Origin: Cupriavidus sp. BIS7
Lineage (GTDB): Bacteria; Pseudomonadota; Gammaproteobacteria; Burkholderiales; Burkholderiaceae
Reading direction: 5' to 3'
Assembly: GCF_000292345.1 (NCBI RefSeq)
Contig: NZ_ALOU01000022.1
Location: forward strand, 51,736-115,735
DNA: 64,000 bases
The translations under genes and the position numbers were made by a program. The notes beneath the pieces were generated by a model, which was given only the letters and a program-made list of their open reading frames with translations, had not been told where the DNA came from and searched no databases. Positions 1 to 5,852 of the stretch are shown here, piece by piece; positions within the stretch are counted from its first letter, which is position 1; each line of letters begins with the position of its first letter.

Positions 1-80
1 ATGTGCGCTCGGGATCGAGTCGGCATATGTTACAGGCACCGCTTCAGGAGGCGCCCTGCCCGGCGCCGACCGGACGGCGA

Positions 81-590
81 TCACGGGCCCTTCCGGAACA
101 ACGCGTATGGCACGCCGCGTTCTGGATGCGCCGTGGTTTCGTCGATGACTCGCTCGACATCTGGTACGTCACGCAGCGCGGCCATGAAGCGCGCCAGCGG
201 GAAACCCGGATCCACGCAGCCCTGAACCAGCATCCAGCGCTGCCACACGGTCACCCACAAGGTGCTCTGCTGCCACGTCGGCAGGTTGGCCGACAGCCAT
301 TGCAGGCGGCGGCGCGTACTGTCCGCAATTTCGTCGTCATAGGCGAAGGCATTCGGCAGACGGCAGCGGCCTTCCACCCAGCAGTGGTTGCCGTGCTCGA
401 TGCGGTGGTGGGATTCGCGCATCCACTCGGCCTCGCTCACGCGCGGGCCCGCCGGCTCTGGGCAGTTCGGTATCGCCGACGAGATCTGGAAGAACGGATC
501 ATGCCCGCGGTTCTGCAGGTCGTCCTCGGCGTGCGTGGGCAAGGCCAGCACCAGCAGCGCGAACATTGTGCAACGGTAGTCGATTGTCAT
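81..590 (-). CDS. Exported BON-like domain protein
   Basis: Predicted 169-residue exported protein. The ATG at 590 is preferred because GGAGG lies about 6 bases upstream and the first ~21 residues form a signal peptide (hydrophobic FALLVLAL stretch ending THA). The mature part is charged. Its C-terminal half, from about residue 88, alternates the way BON domains do: RRRLQWLS, then WVTVWQRWMLVQG, then VPDVERVIDETT. BON domains usually sit in the periplasm and bind lipid or peptidoglycan. The early part has two Cys (NHCWVEGRC, around residues 67-74). The BON assignment rests on pattern only and is moderate. It lies on the same strand and downstream of the NodT/HlyD operon but is separated from it by about 90 bases, so co-transcription is possible but unproven. 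Confidence 0.6.
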   Translation of the reverse strand: MTIDYRCTMFALLVLALPTHAEDDLQNRGHDPFFQISSAIPNCPEPAGPRVSEAEWMRESHHRIEHGNHCWVEGRCRLPNAFAYDDEIADSTRRRLQWLSANLPTWQQSTLWVTVWQRWMLVQGCVDPGFPLARFMAALRDVPDVERVIDETTAHPERGVPYALFRKGP

Positions 591-677
591 CGTTACCCTC
601 CGCCGAGAGGAGTCCAATGGCTGGATGACCGACATTCCAGCACATCTCCGGCTTGCCTTGTTGCCGCTTTTTGTACG

Positions 678-2096
678 TCAGGCGCCGGCCCCGGGAGTAC
701 TGGCGGCATCGCCCTTCGCGTTCCAGTCCCCGCCCAGCGCCAGCAGCAGCGCAATGCGCTGGTCCAGATGACTACCCTGCACGTTGATAAGGTCCATCTC
801 GGCCGCCAGCTGTGATTGCCGGTCCTTCAGCACGCTGCGCGTGTCGGATGCCCCGATCCTGGCGCGTGCCTCTTCCCGCTGGACCAGCACCCGGCTTTCG
901 CTCGCCCTGTCCTGCAGTTGCCTGGTGCGTTCGGCGTAGTTGGAATCGGCCCGCAGCCCGGCTTCCACCTCGCTCAGCGCCTGCAGCGCGCTGTTGCCGT
1001 AGGCGATCATCGCGGCCCTTTGCTCTTCGGAGTAGTAGTCCGCCCGGGCCTTGAGCTCTCCGCCCGTGAAGATCGGCGCGAAGAACGAGCCGTTGAGCCC
1101 CTTGATCGGGCTGCCGGCCTGCTTCAGCAGGAACACGTCGCTGCTGATGCCGGTAATGGCCGCGCTGATGGAGATGCGCGGCAGACGCGCTGCCTGGGCC
1201 GACTGCTTCATGTCGAAGGCTGCGGCAACCTTGTGAGAGGCCGCCGTCAGATCGGGACGACGGTCGAGCAGATCGGCCGGCACGCCTGCCTGAGGCTGCG
1301 CCGGCATGGCCGGCAGATTCACCCCTGCCGCGATCTTGCCGATTTCCCCGTCCGGGTAACGGCCCAGCAGCAGTTCCAGCGCCTGTGCGGCCTGGCTTCT
1401 GGCCAGTTCGGCGGACTTGAGCGCATCAAGCTGCGACCGCCGCGCATTCTGCGCTTCCAGCAACTCGCTGTCCGGCGCGATGCCGATGGCCACGCGCTGG
1501 CCGGCGATCTGCACCAACTGGTCCTGAATGGCCACGGCCTGCCGCAGCCGGTCTTCCAGCTGCATGTTCCGGATCAGCGAAAACCATGCCTTGGCGGTGG
1601 CCGCGGCGACGACGCGCTGGGCCCAGAGATAGTCATCCCTGGTGGCGGCGTACTGCGATTCCGCCGACCGCGATTGCGCGCGGATACGGCCCCAGAGATC
1701 GATCTCCCAGCTTGCGCCGATGGAAAGGATCTGGGTCTCCGAATTGCCTGCCCTGCCCTTCACGCCTGCGCTTGGCAGCAGGCCGCTGCTCTGGATGGTG
1801 ACAAGCGTCTGCGCCTGCTGGACACGCACCGCGGCAAGCCGGAGGTCACCGTTGTGCGCGATGGCCTCCCGCACCAGCCGCTGCAGTTCGGCATCGTCGA
1901 AGTCTGCCAGCCAGCCGTCGGCGGGATTGCCCGCTGCGGCGTCGTTGGTCCAGGCGGCCTTTCCTTCGAGCGCCGGAACGGCCTGTTGTTGAAGGTCGGC
2001 ACCTTGAGGCGGCGACTGCAGCGCGCAGCCGCAGAGCAAGGCGACCGGAATCGCCAGCATCGCCGGAAGGAGCTTCTTGATATGTGACGACGACAC
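678..2096 (-). CDS. Outer-membrane efflux lipoprotein, NodT/OprM family
   Basis: 472 residues, the usual length for TolC-like outer-membrane factors. An N-terminal lipoprotein signal ends in LLCGC (lipobox), giving a lipidated Cys near residue 24. The body has the two OEP repeats expected of the trimeric alpha-barrel, with long amphipathic helices (RLAAVRVQQAQTL; later ALSEVEAGLRADSNYAERT) and the common motif LLDRRPDL in the centre. It forms the outer-membrane channel for the HlyD-type adaptor encoded directly upstream; only 10 bases separate the two genes. No inner-membrane pump of the RND, MFS or ABC type lies in this operon, so the substrate cannot be inferred. It probably works with the YiaV-like adaptor. 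Confidence 0.9.
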   Translation of the reverse strand: MSSSHIKKLLPAMLAIPVALLCGCALQSPPQGADLQQQAVPALEGKAAWTNDAAAGNPADGWLADFDDAELQRLVREAIAHNGDLRLAAVRVQQAQTLVTIQSSGLLPSAGVKGRAGNSETQILSIGASWEIDLWGRIRAQSRSAESQYAATRDDYLWAQRVVAAATAKAWFSLIRNMQLEDRLRQAVAIQDQLVQIAGQRVAIGIAPDSELLEAQNARRSQLDALKSAELARSQAAQALELLLGRYPDGEIGKIAAGVNLPAMPAQPQAGVPADLLDRRPDLTAASHKVAAAFDMKQSAQAARLPRISISAAITGISSDVFLLKQAGSPIKGLNGSFFAPIFTGGELKARADYYSEEQRAAMIAYGNSALQALSEVEAGLRADSNYAERTRQLQDRASESRVLVQREEARARIGASDTRSVLKDRQSQLAAEMDLINVQGSHLDQRIALLLALGGDWNAKGDAASTPGAGA

Positions 2097-2106
2097 GGTG
2101 ATCCCC

Positions 2107-3285
2107 TTAGTGAAGCTTGAATACCAGGTAGTTCAGCTTGGAACTGACGCGCAGGAACACCATGCGAATGATGTGGAACATCTTCATATGTTCGGTGTAG
2201 ATTGCGCCGGCGCCGATCGCACCAACGGGAAGCATCAGGTTCTTCGACTCGTCACGGAGGTCCAGCTTGACCGCGAACCGATTCGGCACGACATCCGTGG
2301 CGCCAGTGTTCGGGATCATGCCGCTCTGGGCAAACTGCCCTTGCGACTGCGCCCAAACAACAGAATCCACCTTGGCCTTGATGATCTCGCCCGGACGCGT
2401 CGGCAGGTAGATCTCGGCGAGGTCGCCCTCCTTGACGTTGTAAAGCTCGTTCTGCCGGTAGAAGGCCACCACTTCCTGCTGGTCCTCCACAAAGCTGAAT
2501 GCGGGCATGAACGGGAACGGCACAAGCATGGTGCCCACGCGCACCTGCAGGTTCACGACCTTGCCGTCAGACGGCGCACGGTACACGGTCTGGTCAAGTT
2601 CCCATTTGGCGTTCTCAAGCGTGACCTCGGTTTCCGCGCGCTTGGCGCGTGCCGTGGCGATGGCCGCGAACTCACCCTGGCTCTTGGCTGACAGCTTCTG
2701 TTTTGCCTCATCCTCGGCAGCCTGTGCGCTGACCAGTTCGCCTTCCAGTTCGCGCTGGCGGGCGATTGCGTCGTCCCGGTCGAACTTCGAGCCGGCACCG
2801 GCAGCAAGCAGCGCGTCATGTTCCTTGACCCGCTGGCGGGCCAGGTTCAGCTTGGCCTCTACCGTGCTGACACGGCCAGCCGCGCCGCGTACCGATTCGC
2901 TAAGCTGGCGCGCCGATGCCTCGGCCTCGGCAAGCGCGGCGTCGTCTGCCATCAGCCTGCCTTCGAGTTGCTTGACCGTGGCCTGATACGGGGTTGGATC
3001 GATGCGCAGCAGCACTTCGCCCTTCTTGTAGCTCCGGTTACCTTCGGCCGGAAGCTCGACGATGCGGCCGCGAACCTGCGGCACCACCTGAAGGACCTTG
3101 CCCACCACGCGGATGTCATGGGAAGAAGGCGCCACCACGTTGAGCGTCAGGATCAGCAACGTCAGTGCAACCACCGGGATCGTAACCACGATGACCATCG
3201 AGGTCGTGTTCCACGGCAACCATTTGAACTTGAAGAAAACCAGCCACACGACCAGCGCGTAGACCGCAAGCAGCAGAGCGTCCAT
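2107..3285 (-). CDS. HlyD-family membrane-fusion adaptor, YiaV-like
   Basis: 392-residue periplasmic adaptor. Two N-terminal membrane segments (about residues 3-20 and 29-50) are followed by a biotinyl-lipoyl half-domain (VVPQVRGRIVELP), a long coiled coil (about 105-215) rich in Ala/Glu/Lys, the second lipoyl half (YRAPSDGKVVNLQVRVG) and a beta-barrel. The two-helix start and the hydrophobic C-terminal tail (IIRMVFLRVSSKLNYLVF) match E. coli YiaV rather than EmrA. Its ATG follows the TGA of the DUF3302 gene without a gap (TGAATG), and the same YiaW-YiaV gene pairing is known in E. coli, so the two products probably act together. The adaptor likely bridges the inner membrane to the NodT channel encoded next. 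Substrate unknown. Confidence 0.9.
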   Translation of the reverse strand: MDALLLAVYALVVWLVFFKFKWLPWNTTSMVIVVTIPVVALTLLILTLNVVAPSSHDIRVVGKVLQVVPQVRGRIVELPAEGNRSYKKGEVLLRIDPTPYQATVKQLEGRLMADDAALAEAEASARQLSESVRGAAGRVSTVEAKLNLARQRVKEHDALLAAGAGSKFDRDDAIARQRELEGELVSAQAAEDEAKQKLSAKSQGEFAAIATARAKRAETEVTLENAKWELDQTVYRAPSDGKVVNLQVRVGTMLVPFPFMPAFSFVEDQQEVVAFYRQNELYNVKEGDLAEIYLPTRPGEIIKAKVDSVVWAQSQGQFAQSGMIPNTGATDVVPNRFAVKLDLRDESKNLMLPVGAIGAGAIYTEHMKMFHIIRMVFLRVSSKLNYLVFKLH

Positions 3286-3774
3286 TCAGATCGGCTCCTT
3301 TCCGCCGCGCATGGCGCTGGCGACGGGTGCCATCGTCGAGGCCCGCAGCGTCACCGCGCTTTGCGTTCCATATGAGGCTGCGCCGTTCCTGCCCGCGCCT
3401 GACGCCGCACTCTCCGATACTTCGTCGTCCTCCGGCGCCTTGTCGGTGCCATAGGCCGCGCGGTAGAACACCGGCTTGGTATGCGCCCAGAGCCAGGCCA
3501 GCGGCCACAGCAGCCCCCCGAAGAACAGCGACAGCAGGCACAACGCGTGGATTGCTTCCTTCTGCGGATGGCGCTTCTTGTGCGCGATCTTCTCGGGCCA
3601 GATATGGAGGATCCAGAACAGGTAGATGCCCGCAACGGGCACAAAGATCAGCACAACCCAGGAGATGGCATTGGCCACGGTATCCAGGGCCTTTCCGCTA
3701 AGTTCGGATGCAAGCGCGGGTTCACTGAGCGCCAGCAGGACGATGCCCGCCAGCAGATAGGGTCGCAGTTTCAT
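3286..3774 (-). CDS. DUF3302 inner-membrane protein, YiaW-like
   Basis: Predicted 162-residue membrane protein. The core carries the DUF3302 pattern: a hydrophobic helix (WVVLIFVPVAGIYLFWILH), the polar stretch EKIAHKKRHPQKEAIHA, then a second helix (LLSLFFGGLLWPLAWLWAH). This matches the small E. coli protein YiaW, but here there is an extra N-terminal signal/anchor segment (residues 1-23) and an Asp/Glu/Ser/Ala-rich C-terminal tail of about 55 residues. I chose the ATG at 3774, where the hydrophobic N-terminus begins; a GTG at 3816 would add 14 residues, and neither has a strong ribosome-binding site. The stop codon abuts the adaptor's ATG. Its function is not known experimentally to me; context says it is an accessory subunit of the HlyD/NodT export system. 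Confidence 0.85.
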   Translation of the reverse strand: MKLRPYLLAGIVLLALSEPALASELSGKALDTVANAISWVVLIFVPVAGIYLFWILHIWPEKIAHKKRHPQKEAIHALCLLSLFFGGLLWPLAWLWAHTKPVFYRAAYGTDKAPEDDEVSESAASGAGRNGAASYGTQSAVTLRASTMAPVASAMRGGKEPI

Positions 3775-3831
3775 GGAGTAGTTATTGGATGGAGATGGAA
3801 CACGGGGGCTGTTCACAATGCAGCGGCTGGT

Positions 3832-4182
3832 CTACGAATCCGCTGCCCCACTGCGGAGACCGCTGTGGGGCGCAACCTTGGGCGTACGCCCCGTTTGCCG
3901 ATCGGCTGGCGCGTCTTCTCCTGACGTCGGGGTGTCTTCGGTGTCTGGCGCATCGTCGGCATACAGCAGGTTGTACTTGCTCCTGGTTGGGTCACCGGAA
4001 GCACGGCACACCGCGGGCGTTGCGGCAAGGCCGTCGGCCGAGCACAGATCCGACTGATTGGTGGACGCATGCATCCCGGTGTCGGGCGAGATCTGCGCGT
4101 ACGTTTGCCCACTGCCCACGATCAGCAGCGCAATGCCTGTAGCCGCGATGGCTGGGATGGCCTTTCGGCAGTTCTTGATCAT
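3832..4182 (-). CDS. Small exported hypothetical protein, first gene of the export operon
   Basis: 116 residues with a signal peptide (basic start IKNCRKA, hydrophobic AIAATGIALLIVGSG, cleavage near TYA-Q). The mature part is polar and Thr/Ala/Asp-rich with only two Cys (SDLCSADGLAATPAVC), which could form a disulfide. No domain recognised. It precedes the DUF3302-HlyD-NodT genes on the same strand with a 57-base gap and lies directly downstream of the conserved element at 4267-4305, so it is probably the first gene of that operon. The C-terminal 50 residues look disordered. It could be a small periplasmic partner or cargo of the exporter; that is only inference. Confidence 0.65.
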   Translation of the reverse strand: MIKNCRKAIPAIAATGIALLIVGSGQTYAQISPDTGMHASTNQSDLCSADGLAATPAVCRASGDPTRSKYNLLYADDAPDTEDTPTSGEDAPADRQTGRTPKVAPHSGLRSGAADS

Positions 4183-4266
4183 GTCTGCAGTGTCCTCCGA
4201 AGTGTTTCAGCTACCGTCGACGCCCGCCGGCGCTGCCGGCCACGTATCGATCGAGAGCACACCTTA

Positions 4267-4305
4267 TTGCAGCGCATCAATCACGGCTATCGAAGAAATT
4301 AGAAA
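4267..4305 (-). promoter_or_regulatory. Conserved upstream element, copy 1
   Basis: On the minus strand this reads TTTCTAATTTC, a short variable stretch containing GAT, then GTGATTGAT, and finally CTGCAA. The same blocks in the same order occur at 5750-5785, where the middle is 3 bases shorter. It sits about 85 bases upstream of the ATG at 4182 and heads the export operon. It is probably a promoter or operator shared by the two transcription units; which factor reads it is unknown. It does not resemble an ordinary -35/-10 pair closely enough to call it one. Confidence 0.55.
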
Positions 4306-4448
4306 GTAAGCACGCTCGCGGTTGATCCAGCTCCCGTGTCACCCGGCTTTTCGAATTCCTTTGATAGCAAGCGCGGCAGGGCCGCCCTACCCTGTCCGTC
4401 GTTGCACGCCCCTCAGGTAAAGCTCCGGCTTGCCTGCCCCAATACAAC

Positions 4449-4922
4449 ATGAATGCTGTTTCCTCGATGTCTGCGGGCATTCTTGCCATCGCAGCCACAA
4501 GCGTCCTGTCTGGATGCGCAATCCCCACCGCCGAAACGCTGAGTCCGTTCCAGGAGTCCTGGCCATGGACCAAGGTCGTTGTTGTCAATCGCACCGATCA
4601 GGACATCTCGGCCGTACGCGCAGGCCGTTGCGAAACCGGGCCGGCATCACGGCAATCGCAGTCAACGCCTGCGTTCTGCTTCCTTGGCAAGAAGCCGGAA
4701 GGGCCGATCACGATCACATGGACCGATGCCGTGGGCGACGCGGAACCCAGCGCCACCGGTCGAGGAAAGCCGCACGCGTCCACAGCCGCACCGCCGCCCC
4801 TCTGGTTTGAAAAGCCGCGCCCGGAAGACGTCACGGGCCAGTATCTATGCGTACTGTTGCGCAACGATGCACCGGTGAGCTTGACCGTCGTCGCCGCCGC
4901 CGAGGCTTGCGCCGTCCTCTAG
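4449..4922 (+). CDS. Hypothetical lipoprotein
   Basis: 157 residues. The signal sequence ends in the lipobox VLSGC at residues 20-24, so the mature protein starts at Cys24 and is anchored in the outer or inner leaflet of the envelope. Thereafter an immunoglobulin-like or beta-rich pattern is possible (TKVVVVNRTDQDI, PITITWTD, GQYLCVLLRND, VSLTVVAAAEAC) with five further Cys after the lipidated one. No family recognised. It stands alone: divergent from the export operon and convergent with the glycine-zipper gene. No clear Shine-Dalgarno sequence is visible before the ATG, and an alternative start is not obvious. Existence is supported by the complete lipoprotein signal and by codon bias like its neighbours. 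Confidence 0.7.
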   Translation: MNAVSSMSAGILAIAATSVLSGCAIPTAETLSPFQESWPWTKVVVVNRTDQDISAVRAGRCETGPASRQSQSTPAFCFLGKKPEGPITITWTDAVGDAEPSATGRGKPHASTAAPPPLWFEKPRPEDVTGQYLCVLLRNDAPVSLTVVAAAEACAVL

Positions 4923-5002
4923 GCTCGGCAGGTTTCCACGCTGCGCCCGCAAGCCAGCGTGGACCGGCCACTATCGGCCTGGTCCACATTCGGCCGCCTA
5001 CT

Positions 5003-5116
5003 GGAGGCTGTTTCAAAATGAAGCGAAGCGGTTCTGGCTAGGCGCGGGGCCGCAGACAGTACAAGTGGTACGGCAAGGCCCCGCAACGACGCCAGAATCA
5101 TTTTGAAGCGGCCTCC
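5003..5116. repeat. 114-bp imperfect inverted repeat between convergent genes
   Basis: The two halves pair over most of their length: GGAGGC / GCCTCC at the ends, TTTCAAAATGA / TCATTTTGAA, TTCTGGC / GCCAGAA, GCGGGGCC / GGCCCCGC, and GTAC / GTAC around a 5-base centre. The right end coincides with the stop codon of the glycine-zipper gene. Transcribed from either side it would form one long interrupted hairpin. It may act as a two-way terminator between the convergent lipoprotein and glycine-zipper genes, but its length and mosaic pairing look more like a dispersed intergenic repeat element. No second copy is present in this window. Confidence 0.7.
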
Positions 5117-5622
5117 TACTGAACCGAATAGCCGCGGCCGGTCATGCAAGCTCTCCACGCCTGCCAGTAGGAATTCATCGCCCAGTCGTTGTTGGCCTGA
5201 ATCTGCGCGCTCGCGGCAACGGCCTGCCTGCGCTGCTGGCGATGCGCAATGCCACCGGCTACCGTGCCGACCGCCGCGCCCGTTGCCGCCCCTTTGCCGG
5301 CGTCACCGGCAATTGCACCGACCACTGCGCCGGCAGCCGCGCCACCTGCTGCTCCCCTCACCCGCTCGCCGCCCGGCACGACCACCGGGACCGGCGAGCT
5401 TGCTACGCGGTACGGATCAACGCCTGACTGCTGCCTGGCCCAGCCGTAGCAGGCACTGTCGTCGCTGGCCTGCTGATAGGCCGATTGCCCTCTGGCCGGA
5501 TAGATAACGGGCTTCTGGTAGATGGTTTGAGCGCGTGCCATGCCGGCCGTGCCGGGCAACGCGCCTGACATCAGCGCGAATACCGTGCATGCGGCAAGAG
5601 CAAAGTCCTGACGATTGCTCAT
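5116..5622 (-). CDS. Glycine-zipper envelope protein (YMGG-like)
   Basis: 168 residues. An N-terminal signal peptide (ALAACTVFALMSGALPGTAGMARA) precedes a region with one Cys (DSACYGWARQQSGVDP), then a classic glycine zipper (GGAAAGAVVGAIAGDAGKGAATGAAVGTVAGG, about residues 92-124), a basic HRQQRRQ stretch, and a short end (WRACMTGRGYSV) typical of this family. Such proteins lie in the outer membrane or periplasm; the zipper may insert into the membrane. The ATG has AGGAG seven bases upstream. An intrinsic terminator lies just 5' of that ribosome-binding site, so expression may depend on read-through (see the leader at 5640-5745). Confidence 0.85.
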   Translation of the reverse strand: MSNRQDFALAACTVFALMSGALPGTAGMARAQTIYQKPVIYPARGQSAYQQASDDSACYGWARQQSGVDPYRVASSPVPVVVPGGERVRGAAGGAAAGAVVGAIAGDAGKGAATGAAVGTVAGGIAHRQQRRQAVAASAQIQANNDWAMNSYWQAWRACMTGRGYSVQ

Positions 5623-5639
5623 GAACTCTCCTGTTCAAA

Positions 5640-5667
5640 GAAAAAATGCCCGCCGGGGAGGCGGGCA
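5640..5667 (-). terminator. Intrinsic terminator directly upstream of the glycine-zipper gene
   Basis: On the minus strand GCCCGCC, a 5-base loop and GGCGGGC are followed at once by six T. The stem is perfect and GC-rich. It lies about 190 bases past the histidine kinase stop and ends fewer than 20 bases before the start codon at 5622, just ahead of its ribosome-binding site. It could end the kinase transcript, but the position is also what one sees in attenuators and riboswitch-type leaders. Confidence 0.85.
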
Positions 5668-5745
5668 AACTGCGAGGTCTTGCTTGGGGAAGTACCCAAG
5701 ACGGGTGCCAGTAAGAGGGGGACAAGCACCCGTCCCCACAATGTT
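5640..5745 (-). ncRNA. Candidate structured leader or small RNA ending in the terminator
   Basis: Read on the minus strand, the stretch between the conserved element at 5750-5785 and the terminator contains two more stem-loops: GACGGGTGC pairing with GCACCCGTC (9 bp, 5701-5735), and CTTGGG pairing with CCCAAG around a short loop. The order is therefore promoter-like element, two hairpins, terminator, ribosome-binding site, gene. That fits a cis-acting leader of the glycine-zipper gene, or a free small RNA of roughly 105 nucleotides. No clear antiterminator pairing was found by eye. The transcription start is guessed from the element's position. Confidence 0.45.
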
Positions 5746-5749
5746 CGCT

Positions 5750-5785
5750 TTGCAGGGGATCAATCACAATCATAGAAATTAGAAA
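5750..5785 (-). promoter_or_regulatory. Conserved upstream element, copy 2
   Basis: Minus-strand blocks TTTCTAATTTC, GAT, GTGATTGAT and CTGCAA match the copy at 4267-4305 in order and nearly in spacing. This copy lies between the kinase stop codon and the structured leader of the glycine-zipper gene, and faces that gene. It is the probable promoter or activator site for the leader transcript. Confidence 0.55.
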
Positions 5786-5852
5786 AGCGGTGGCGCGGCG
5801 CGGGCGGGCACCCTGCCGATGCGCTGCTTCCAATCCACAGCCAATCGACGGG

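Noticed and set aside
1..80. Gene at the left edge
   Set aside because: The open plus-strand frames there are Arg-rich shadows; a small GGCGCC hairpin lies past the BON-like gene but has no T-run, so it is not called a terminator.
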